Shown piece after piece: positions 56,264 to 64,000 of a stretch of 64,000 nucleotides of DNA. The number at the start of each line of letters is the position of its first letter. Within the stretch, counting starts at the first letter, position 1. Source of the stretch: Oscillospiraceae bacterium (GTDB lineage: Bacteria > Bacillota > Clostridia > Oscillospirales > Oscillospiraceae); contig JAILFJ010000146.1 in assembly GCA_024697625.1 (NCBI GenBank), positions 45,074 through 109,073 on the forward strand, given 5' to 3'. Position numbers and translations under genes: made by a program. The notes below the pieces were generated by a model. That model made no database searches and had not been told where the DNA came from. It saw only the letters and a list, made by a program, of their open reading frames with translations.

Positions 56264-57121
56264 ATGACGGTGGAGAATGAGATGAATACAGCCATGCATA
56301 CCGATCCGGACTTCACCAGGCTCCGGGACTGCGAGCTCTTCCTCTTTGACATGGACGGCACGCTCTACCTGGGCGACGACGTCTACCCCGGCGCCGTCGA
56401 GCTCATGGAGACCCTGCCGGCCCTGGGCAAGAAGTATATCTATCTGACCAACAACTCCTCCCGCGCCGGCACGGACTACATCACCCGGCTGCGCAGGCTG
56501 GGCTTCCCCTGCGAGGCCGAGAACGTCTTCACCTCCGGGATGGCGACGGGCCTCTACCTGAACCAGAACCACCCCGGCGCCTCGGTGTACCTGGCCGGCA
56601 CGAAGGCCTTCTACCGCGAGCTGACGAGCTACGGCATCCGCCTGGTCAATGACGAGAACGGCCATACCGACGCCGACACCGTCGACGTGGTGGTGCAGGG
56701 CTTCGACACCGAGCTGGTGTACGAGAAGCTGAACCTCGCCTGCCACTACCTGCGCCGCGGCTCCGTCTTCATCGCGGCCAACCCCGACTGGGTCTGCCCG
56801 ATGCCCCAGGACGAGGTGCTGCCCGACTGCGGGAGCATCTGCGCCCTCCTGACGGCCTCCAGCGGTGTGAAGCCCAACTTCATCGGCAAGCCGAACCGCA
56901 ACATGATCGACGTGATCGCGAAGCAGACCGGCATCCCGAACGAAAAGATCTGCGCCGTGGGCGACCGGCTCTACACCGACATCGCCGTGGCCCAGAATGC
57001 CGGCTCCGTCTCGGTGCTGGTGCTCTCCGGCGAGACGAGCCCGGAGATGGCCGCCGCGGCCGAGCGCCAGCCGGACTACATCCTCCCCTCGGTAAAGGAG
57101 CTTCTTGACGCGCTATGCTGA
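56264..57121 (+). CDS. HAD-IIA family hydrolase (NagD-like)
   Basis: ELFLFDMDGTLYLGDDVYPGAVELMETL..YLTNNSSRAGTDY..AVGDRLYTDIAVAQNAG. Confidence 0.93.
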   Translation: MTVENEMNTAMHTDPDFTRLRDCELFLFDMDGTLYLGDDVYPGAVELMETLPALGKKYIYLTNNSSRAGTDYITRLRRLGFPCEAENVFTSGMATGLYLNQNHPGASVYLAGTKAFYRELTSYGIRLVNDENGHTDADTVDVVVQGFDTELVYEKLNLACHYLRRGSVFIAANPDWVCPMPQDEVLPDCGSICALLTASSGVKPNFIGKPNRNMIDVIAKQTGIPNEKICAVGDRLYTDIAVAQNAGSVSVLVLSGETSPEMAAAAERQPDYILPSVKELLDALC

Positions 57122-58872
57122 AGCCGTCCTTTGTCTTCGCGGTCCTGATCTTCCTGATGATCCTGCTCTTTTTTACAAATCTCCCCGATCTGAAGACCTG
57201 CCGGCTGCCCCAGCGGAAGCCGGCAGGCTTCCGAGCGGAATGGGGTCTTCTCGCGGTGACTCTGGTCTATACCGCGGCCGCCTTCTGGCACCTCGGCAAT
57301 ACCCAATCGCCGCAGACCTTTGTGCCCATGAGCGGACAGAGCGCCGTATTCAGCTTCCCGGAGCCCTCCAAGCCGGCCACGGTGGTGCTGTTTCCGGGCG
57401 TCGGGGAGGGGAGCTACAGCATCGAGGTCTCCGATGACACCGAGGGCTGGTACCCCGTCAAGACCTTCACGCAGGACCACGGCTCGGTCTTTAAGTGGCA
57501 GCTCGTCACCCTGGGCCTCACCGACTCGCGGTATTTCATGCGGATCCACTGCACCTCCGGCACACCCTGGCTGGGCGAGGTGCTGCTGCTGGACATCTAC
57601 AACCAGACCGTGCCCGGAATCTGCAGTTTCCCGGCGCTCACGGACGAGGCCGACACGGTGCCTCCGTTTATGGACAGTATGAACTCCAGCATCTTTGACG
57701 AGGTCTACCACGTCCGCACGGCCTGGGAGCATCTCAACGGCATCTGGCCCTACGAGGTCTCCCACCCGCCCCTGGGCAAGCTCCTGATCTCCCTGGGCAT
57801 CCTGCTCTTCGGGATGACGCCTTTCGGCTGGCGCTTCTGCGGCACCGTGACCGGGATCCTGATGCTGCCGGCGATGTATGCCTTTCTGCGCCGCCTCTTC
57901 GGCGGAAGCCGGATCCCGCTGCTGGGTACCGTCCTGCTGGCGACCGGCTTCATGCACTATACCCAGACCCGCATCGCCACCCTCGACAGCTTCGCGGTCC
58001 TGTTTATCCTTCTGATGTATTACTTCATGCTGGGCTGGCGGCAGACCGGCCGGAAGCTCGACCTCCTGCTCTGCGGGATCTGCTTCGGCCTCGGCGCCGC
58101 GACGAAGTGGATCTGCATCTATGCCGTCATGGGCCTGCTGTTCCTCTGGTTCGGCCACTGGATCGGCGTTTTCCGGGACCCGGAAGCCCGCAGCCGTGCT
58201 GCGGTCAGGGCCTTTCTAGGCCACTGCTGCTTCTGCGTGCTCTGCTTTATCCTCGTCCCCGTCCTGATCTACTATCTCTCGTACATCCCCTACGGTCTCG
58301 CCCAGGGGAAGGCCCCCTTCAGTGCGGGCTACACCAGGCTGGTGCTGGATAACCAGAGCTTCATGCTCTCCTACCATTCCAACGTCCGGGCCTCGCACCC
58401 CTATGCCTCACGGTGGTGGACGTGGATCCTGGACGTCCGGCCCATCCTGTACTTCAATCAGCACTACACGGACGGTGGCCGGGAGACCATCGCCTGCTTT
58501 GTAAACCCGGTGATCGCCTGGGCCGGGCTGGTCAGCCTGCTGGTGCTCTTGTACTGCGCCCTGTGGCGGCATGACGGGAGAGCGGCCTTCCTGCTGGTCT
58601 GCTGGGCGGCGGGCCTGGTCCCCTGGTTCTTCATCGTCCGCCCGACCTTCATCTACCACTACTTCGCCTCGGCGCTGTTCCTCATCCCGGCGATCTGCTA
58701 CGTCTTCGCCCTCATGGAGGACGGGACCCCCTACGGCCGGTTCTTCACGGGCTGCTTCACGGTCCTGGCGGTGGTGCTGTTCCTCTGGTTCTTCCCGGTG
58801 CTGAGCGGCCTGCGCATCAACCACGTCATCGGTACCAAACTTCACGGCTGGCTGCCCAGCTGGCCGATCTGA
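57115..58872 (+). CDS. PMT/GT39-type phospholipid-carrier-dependent glycosyltransferase
   Basis: FDEVYHVRTAWEHLNGIWPYEVSHPPLGKLLISLGILLFGMTPFGWR; multi-TM. Confidence 0.88.
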   Translation: MLKPSFVFAVLIFLMILLFFTNLPDLKTCRLPQRKPAGFRAEWGLLAVTLVYTAAAFWHLGNTQSPQTFVPMSGQSAVFSFPEPSKPATVVLFPGVGEGSYSIEVSDDTEGWYPVKTFTQDHGSVFKWQLVTLGLTDSRYFMRIHCTSGTPWLGEVLLLDIYNQTVPGICSFPALTDEADTVPPFMDSMNSSIFDEVYHVRTAWEHLNGIWPYEVSHPPLGKLLISLGILLFGMTPFGWRFCGTVTGILMLPAMYAFLRRLFGGSRIPLLGTVLLATGFMHYTQTRIATLDSFAVLFILLMYYFMLGWRQTGRKLDLLLCGICFGLGAATKWICIYAVMGLLFLWFGHWIGVFRDPEARSRAAVRAFLGHCCFCVLCFILVPVLIYYLSYIPYGLAQGKAPFSAGYTRLVLDNQSFMLSYHSNVRASHPYASRWWTWILDVRPILYFNQHYTDGGRETIACFVNPVIAWAGLVSLLVLLYCALWRHDGRAAFLLVCWAAGLVPWFFIVRPTFIYHYFASALFLIPAICYVFALMEDGTPYGRFFTGCFTVLAVVLFLWFFPVLSGLRINHVIGTKLHGWLPSWPI

Positions 58873-58882
58873 GGGGTTTTTC

Positions 58883-59149
58883 ATGACAATGCTTTATACG
58901 GTCGGCCTCGCCGCCTTCGCGGTCCTGTCCGTCTATCTTCTCATCAAGCTTCTCGCCGCCCCGATCAAAGGCCTTGTGAAGTTCCTGCTCCATGCGGGCT
59001 CGGGCCTCCTGTTCCTCGTGATCTTGGACTTTGTCGGCGGCTTCTTCGACTTTTATATCCCCCTTGCCTGGCCGTCCCTGCTGGCTGCCTGCATCGGCGG
59101 GCCCCCCGGCGTGGCGCTGCTGGCGCTGTACCATCTGCTCTGGGGCTGA
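58883..59149 (+). CDS. Pro-sigma-K processing inhibitor BofA family protein
   Basis: 88-aa two-TM protein: LIKLLAAPIKGLVKFLLHAGSGLLFLVILDFVGGFFDFYIPLAWPSLLAACIGGPPGVALLALYH. Confidence 0.8.
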   Translation: MTMLYTVGLAAFAVLSVYLLIKLLAAPIKGLVKFLLHAGSGLLFLVILDFVGGFFDFYIPLAWPSLLAACIGGPPGVALLALYHLLWG

Positions 59150-59365
59150 CCGACCCTCAGGACCCTCGGAATGAGGCGCATCCTCCTGCAGTCTGCCCCC
59201 CAACCCGCTTACGGCGTCTGCCGCCGCTGCGGCGCACCGGGCTGCGTTCCCGGTTCCGGCTTTTGCAGGTCCCGGCCTCTTTCCCAACCCGCCGGGTTTC
59301 CGCCAGCGCCCTTCGGCGCCTGCGCCTCACTCATCCCCCCATATTTCTCATACAAAGGTGAATGC

Positions 59366-61360
59366 ATGTCTAAAACTTACGGCAACGAAAGTATATCCCA
59401 GCTCACCGGCCCGGACCGCGTACGGCTCCGCCCGGCCGTGATCTTTGGCTCCGACGGCCTGGACGGCTGCGAGCACGCCATCTTCGAGATCCTCTCTAAC
59501 GCCATCGACGAAGCCCGGGAGGGCTACGGCGACCTGATCACCGTGACCTGCTTCCTCGACCACTCCATCGAGGTGGAGGACTACGGCCGGGGCTGCCCCC
59601 TGGACTGGAACGCCCGGGAGGAGCGCTGGAACTGGGAGCTGGTCTTCTGCGAACTCTACGCCGGCGGCAAGTACAACAACAACACCGAAGGCGGCGACTA
59701 CGGCTTCGCTCTCGGCCTCAACGGCCTGGGCTCCTGCGCGACGCAGTACGCGTCGCGGTGGATGGAGGTGACGGTGCGGCGGGACGGGTACCGCTACGAC
59801 CTGCGCTTCGAGCGGGGCTATGCGGTGGGCGAGCCGGGGCAGGAGCTCCGGAAGGCCCCCGCGGACCGGAAGAAGACGGGCACGGTGATCCGCTGGCTTC
59901 CGGACCTGGACGTGTTCACGGACATCGCGGTCCCGGAGGAGTACTTTGACGACGTGCTGCGCCGCCAGTCGGTGGCCAACGCGGGGCTGCGCTTCCGGCT
60001 GCGGCTGCAGAGGCCCGACGGCGGCTTCGAGTCCCGGGAGTACCAGTACCCCAACGGCATCGTGGACTACGTGGCGGAGCTGGCGGGCGAGAACCCGCTG
60101 ACCCTCCCGCACTACATCGAGACCGAGCGCCGGGGCCGGGACCGGGAGGACCGGGACGAGTACCGGGTGAAGATCACGGCGGCCTTCTGCTTCTCCAACC
60201 GGGTCTCCGCGCTGGAGTACTACCACAACTCCTCCTGGCTCGAGAACGGCGGGGCCCCGGACAAGGCGGCCCGCAGCGCCTTCCTCTCGGCCATCGACGG
60301 CTGGCTGCGCGCAAACTCGAAGTACCAGAAGTCCGAGTCCTCCGTCCGCTTCCAGGACATCCAGGACTGCCTCGTGCTGGTGACCAACTGCTTCTCGACC
60401 CAGACCTCCTACGAGAACCAGACCAAGAAGGCGATCACCAACCGCTTCATCCAGACGGCGATGACCGAGTTCTTCCGCGAGCAGCTGGAGGTGTACTTCA
60501 TCGAGTCGCCGGCGGACGCGGAGCGGATCGCGGCGCAGGTCCTCATCAACAAGCGGAGCCGGGAGACGGCCGAGCGTGCGCGGCAGGGGATGAAGAAGAA
60601 GCTGTCGGGCAGCCTGGACATCTCGAACCGGGTCCAGAAGTTCGTGGACTGCCGGAGCCGGGACCCGGAGAAGCGGGAAATCTACATCGTGGAGGGCGAC
60701 TCGGCCCTGGGCGCCTGCAAGCTGTCCCGGGACGCGGAGTTCCAGGGGATCATGCCGGTGCGCGGGAAGATCCTGAACTGCCTGAAGGCGGACTACGTGC
60801 GGATCTTCAAGAGCGAGATCATCACGGACCTGATGAAGGTGCTGGGCTGCGGCGTGGAGGTGAAGGACCGGCACACGAAGGACCTGAGCTCCTTCGACTT
60901 GGGCTCGCTGCGCTGGAACAAGGTGGTGATCTGCACCGACGCGGACGTGGACGGCTACCAGATCCGGACCCTGATCCTGACGATGCTCTACCGCCTGACG
61001 CCGACGCTGATCCGGGAGGGCTACGTGTACATCGCCGAGTCCCCCCTGTATGAGATCAGCGCGAAAGGGAAGACCTGGTTTGCCTACACCGAGCGCGAGA
61101 AGGCGGACATCCTCTCGAAGCTGCCCGCGACCGCGAAGCCGGCCATCAGCCGGTCGAAGGGCCTGGGCGAGAACGACCCGGACATGATGTGGCTGACGAC
61201 GATGAACCCGGAGACCCGGCGGCTGATCCGGGTCATGCCCGAGGACGCGGAGAAGATGTCGCGGATGTTCGACCTGCTCCTGGGGGACAACCTGGAGGGC
61301 CGCAAGGCCCATATCGCGGAGCACGGCTCGGAGTTCCTGGACTCCGCGGACCTCTCCTGA
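59366..61360 (+). CDS. Divergent type IIA topoisomerase subunit B (GyrB/ParE-like, toprim)
   Basis: LSNAIDEAREGYGD, GLNGLGSCATQY, IVEGDSALGACK, MPVRGKILN, ICTDADVDGYQIRTL; start at ATG 59366. Confidence 0.9.
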   Translation: MSKTYGNESISQLTGPDRVRLRPAVIFGSDGLDGCEHAIFEILSNAIDEAREGYGDLITVTCFLDHSIEVEDYGRGCPLDWNAREERWNWELVFCELYAGGKYNNNTEGGDYGFALGLNGLGSCATQYASRWMEVTVRRDGYRYDLRFERGYAVGEPGQELRKAPADRKKTGTVIRWLPDLDVFTDIAVPEEYFDDVLRRQSVANAGLRFRLRLQRPDGGFESREYQYPNGIVDYVAELAGENPLTLPHYIETERRGRDREDRDEYRVKITAAFCFSNRVSALEYYHNSSWLENGGAPDKAARSAFLSAIDGWLRANSKYQKSESSVRFQDIQDCLVLVTNCFSTQTSYENQTKKAITNRFIQTAMTEFFREQLEVYFIESPADAERIAAQVLINKRSRETAERARQGMKKKLSGSLDISNRVQKFVDCRSRDPEKREIYIVEGDSALGACKLSRDAEFQGIMPVRGKILNCLKADYVRIFKSEIITDLMKVLGCGVEVKDRHTKDLSSFDLGSLRWNKVVICTDADVDGYQIRTLILTMLYRLTPTLIREGYVYIAESPLYEISAKGKTWFAYTEREKADILSKLPATAKPAISRSKGLGENDPDMMWLTTMNPETRRLIRVMPEDAEKMSRMFDLLLGDNLEGRKAHIAEHGSEFLDSADLS

Positions 61361-61373
61361 GGGAAGGAGCAGC

Positions 61374-63725
61374 ATGAAGAAGAAAGAAGTCAGGACAGAC
61401 AACCCGAACGTGCTGGGCCTCCGGGGCGAAACCACCGAACAGCCCATCACCGACACCCTGGAACAGAACTACATGCCCTACGCCATGAGCGTGATCGTCT
61501 CCCGCGCGATCCCGGAGATCGACGGCTTCAAGCCCTCCCACCGGAAGCTCCTGTACACGATGTATCGGATGGGCCTGCTGACGGGGGCCCGCACGAAGAG
61601 CGCCAACATCGTGGGGCAGACGATGCGGCTCAACCCCCACGGCGACGCGGCGATCTACGAGACGATGGTGCGGCTCTCGGCGGGGAACCAGGCGCTGCTG
61701 ACGCCCTTCGTGGACTCGAAGGGGAACTTCGGCAAGGTCTACTCCCGGGACATGTCCTACGCGGCCTCCCGCTACACCGAGGCGAAGCTGTCGAAGATCT
61801 GCACGGCGGTCTTCGGGGACATCGACCGGGACGCGGTGGACTTCACGGACAACTACGACGGCAGCATGAAGGAGCCGACGCTGCTCCCCACGGCCTTCCC
61901 GAACGTCCTGGTCTCGGCCAACACGGGCATCGCGGTGGGCATGGCGAGCCAGATCTGCGGCTTCAACTTCGGCGAGGTCTGCGAGGCGGCGGCGGCGATC
62001 CTGCGCGACGGGGACGCGGACCTGCTGAGCCTGATGCCGGCGCCGGACTTCCCGACGGGCGGCGAGATCGTGTACGACCGGGCGGCGATGGAGCAGGTGT
62101 ACCGCACGGGCCGCGGCAGCATCACGGTCCGGTCGAAGTGGCGCTACCTCCCGAAGGAGAACATCATCGAGATCACCGAGATCCCCTACACCGCCACCTG
62201 CGAGGCGATCCTGGACAAGGTGGCGGAGCTCGTGAAGGCGGGCCGGCTGAAGGAGATCAACGACATGAGAGACGAGACGGACCTCCAGGGCCTCCGCCTC
62301 GCCATCGACCTGAAGCGGGGGACGGACCCGGACCGGCTGATGCAGAAGCTGTTCAAAAGCACCCCGCTCCAGGACGCCTTCCCCTGCAACTTCAACATCC
62401 TGGTGGCGGGGAACCCGCGAGTCATGGGCGTGCGGGAGATCCTGGACGAGTGGATCGCCTGGCGCACCGAGTGTGTCCGCCGCCGCATCTACCACGAGCT
62501 GTCGGGCAAAAAGGACAAGCTCCACCTCCTGCGTGGCCTGGAGCAGATCCTCCTGGACATCGACCGGGCCATCGAGATCATCCGGAACACGGAGCTGGAA
62601 TCCGACGTGGTGCCCAACCTCATGCGGGGCTTCGGCATCGATGAGACGCAGGCCGAGTTCGTCGCGGAGATCCGCCTCCGGAACATCAACCGGGAGTATA
62701 TCCTGAAGCGAACCCGCGAAACCGCCGACCTGGAGCGCGACATCGCCCGCCTGGAGTCGATCCTGAACTCCCGGCGGAAGCTGCGGAACGTCATCGTGGA
62801 CGAGCTGGAGAAGCTCCGGAAGGAATTCCCGAGCCCCCGCCGCACCGCGATCGTGTACGCGGACGAGCTCCCCGAGTTCACCGGGCCCGAGCCCGTCAGC
62901 GCCGACCCCTTCACGGTGTTCATCAGCCGCGAAGGCTACTTCAAGAAGATCTCGCCCCAGTCCCTCCGCATGAGCTCCGACCAGAAGCTGAAGGAGGGGG
63001 ACAGCCTGGCCTGCAGCTTCGAAACCCGGAACGACCGGGAGCTCCTGGTCTTCACGGACCGCTGCCAGGCCTACTTCCTGCGCCTGCAGGATGTGGAGCC
63101 CTGCAAGGCCTCTGTCCTGGGCAGCTACCTGCCTACCCTGCTCTCGATGGATGAGGGGGAGAGGGTGGTGTCCGTGGTGGATGCCGGGGATTACAGCGGC
63201 ACGCTGCTCTACGCCTACGCCAGCGGAAAGCTCGCCCGGGTGCCCCTGGAGGGCTTCCGCACCAAGACGAGGCGGAAGAAACTGACGGGCGCTGCCTCGG
63301 ACCGTTCAGAGCTGGTCAGCGTCATGCTCCAGCCGGAGGAGGTCCTCTGCTTCACGGACGACAACCGGGCCCTGCTGGTCAACACCAGCCTGATCCCGAT
63401 CTACCAGAGCCGCAGCACCCAGGGCCTGACCTGCCTCAGCCTCCGGGGAAAGCACCGCCTGACCTCCGCCGTCCCCATCACCCCCGAAGCTTCGTCCGTT
63501 AAGCCCGACCCCGCCGCCAGACCCTCTTCTGAAGATTCCAAACCCGCCGCCTCTTCAGGCGAAACCGGCACTGAAGCTTCCAAACCCACCGCCGGTAAAC
63601 CCGACCCCGAATCCTCCGCGGCGCCGCTGCAGAATCTGAGCCGCTACCGCGCACGGACGCTTCCCAAGGCGCCGGTTGCCATCCGGCCCGAAGACCGCGG
63701 AGAGGTTCAGTACACCCTGCTGTAA
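61374..63725 (+). CDS. Divergent type IIA topoisomerase subunit A (GyrA/ParC-like)
   Basis: YAMSVIVSRAIPEIDGFKPSHRKLLYTMYRMG..NPHGDAAIYETMVRLS..AASRYTEAKLSKI (catalytic Tyr) plus low-complexity C-terminal tail. Confidence 0.92.
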   Translation: MKKKEVRTDNPNVLGLRGETTEQPITDTLEQNYMPYAMSVIVSRAIPEIDGFKPSHRKLLYTMYRMGLLTGARTKSANIVGQTMRLNPHGDAAIYETMVRLSAGNQALLTPFVDSKGNFGKVYSRDMSYAASRYTEAKLSKICTAVFGDIDRDAVDFTDNYDGSMKEPTLLPTAFPNVLVSANTGIAVGMASQICGFNFGEVCEAAAAILRDGDADLLSLMPAPDFPTGGEIVYDRAAMEQVYRTGRGSITVRSKWRYLPKENIIEITEIPYTATCEAILDKVAELVKAGRLKEINDMRDETDLQGLRLAIDLKRGTDPDRLMQKLFKSTPLQDAFPCNFNILVAGNPRVMGVREILDEWIAWRTECVRRRIYHELSGKKDKLHLLRGLEQILLDIDRAIEIIRNTELESDVVPNLMRGFGIDETQAEFVAEIRLRNINREYILKRTRETADLERDIARLESILNSRRKLRNVIVDELEKLRKEFPSPRRTAIVYADELPEFTGPEPVSADPFTVFISREGYFKKISPQSLRMSSDQKLKEGDSLACSFETRNDRELLVFTDRCQAYFLRLQDVEPCKASVLGSYLPTLLSMDEGERVVSVVDAGDYSGTLLYAYASGKLARVPLEGFRTKTRRKKLTGAASDRSELVSVMLQPEEVLCFTDDNRALLVNTSLIPIYQSRSTQGLTCLSLRGKHRLTSAVPITPEASSVKPDPAARPSSEDSKPAASSGETGTEASKPTAGKPDPESSAAPLQNLSRYRARTLPKAPVAIRPEDRGEVQYTLL

Positions 63726-63956
63726 AGAGGATATCATCCGTCTGCTGAAGCTTGCGGAGAGCGATAACCCCATGATGAGGGATTATATCCGTGCAGTTAT
63801 GCGTGTGAGTTTTTCGGTTGTTCGGGCCCGGCTGAAACAGCCATAAAGTGACCGGCAGAAATCGCCAAAAACGGCTCAAAAGAAAAAGCCATTACCTAAA
63901 CCTTTCAAATCCTTTATACTGAATAGCGACCAAACAACCCAGTAGAAAGGAATAAA

Positions 63957-64000
63957 ATGAAAGGATTAGACGGCAATGGCTTCGTGCCCATTATAGCACA
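63957..64000 (+). CDS. Start of an unidentified CDS, truncated by window end
   Basis: AGAAAGGAATAAA-ATG: MKGLDGNGFVPIIA.. Confidence 0.35.
   Translation, partial: MKGLDGNGFVPIIA

Noticed and set aside
54646-56361. 571-aa minus-strand ORF antisense to glpK
   Set aside because: Shadow ORF opposite an unambiguous glycerol kinase.
59348-61456. 702-aa minus-strand ORF antisense to the topoisomerase B gene
   Set aside because: Shadow ORF caused by high GC3; composition (V/L/R/H-rich, no domain motifs) is non-coding-like and the + strand has clear GyrB motifs.
61233-62525. 430-aa minus-strand ORF
   Set aside because: Antisense shadow of the GyrA-like gene.
1-64000. CRISPR arrays, tRNA/rRNA genes, integrases or transposases
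   Set aside because: Scanned for regular repeat-spacer structure, tRNA-like motifs and transposase/recombinase motifs in the translations; none recognised. A dedicated tool run would be needed to exclude short or decayed cases.

Overview
The window is a bacterial chromosome segment, probably from an anaerobic Firmicutes/Clostridia relative (BofA homologue, AgrA/AgrC-type regulators, Clostridia-style small ORFs). This assignment is inference. Nearly all of it is protein coding.

(1) 1-27.4 kb, lower GC: a surface-polysaccharide region. It holds a tandem array of acyltransferase-3 paralogues, a run of large GT-C/DUF6056/GtrII-like membrane proteins, a Wzy-like polymerase, PIG-L deacetylase, initiating sugar transferase, epimerase, GT2, Wzx flippase, UDP-sugar dehydrogenase, a glycerophosphodiesterase, an LTA-synthase-like sulfatase and an ATP-grasp ligase. 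A LysR plus SsuABC-type transporter operon follows.

(2) 27.5-38.8 kb: a signalling region. It holds a zinc-ribbon membrane protein, a three-gene STAS / sensor-PP2C-ATPase / MATE-ATPase partner-switching operon, an HD-GYP gene that looks internally deleted next to a GGDEF gene, and a GHKL kinase with a LytTR regulator.

(3) 39-43.6 kb: a TAT-signal flavoprotein, a 2[4Fe-4S] ferredoxin and an NhaC-type antiporter.

(4) 43.8-48.1 kb: small genes, including a 40-aa EF-hand-like protein and a cluster of tiny ORFs.

(5) 48.3-63.7 kb, high GC: mostly metabolic genes (aminotransferase, rpiB, DUF4015, thioesterase, NfnAB/GltA-type pair, glpK, HAD, PMT, BofA) and a divergent type IIA topoisomerase pair.

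The strongest candidate for an undescribed system is the 29.9-34.3 kb partner-switching operon. In it a MATE-like transporter carries a C-terminal RsbW-like ATPase domain that looks degenerate. No rRNA, tRNA, CRISPR array or transposase was recognised. All family calls are by eye from the supplied translations.
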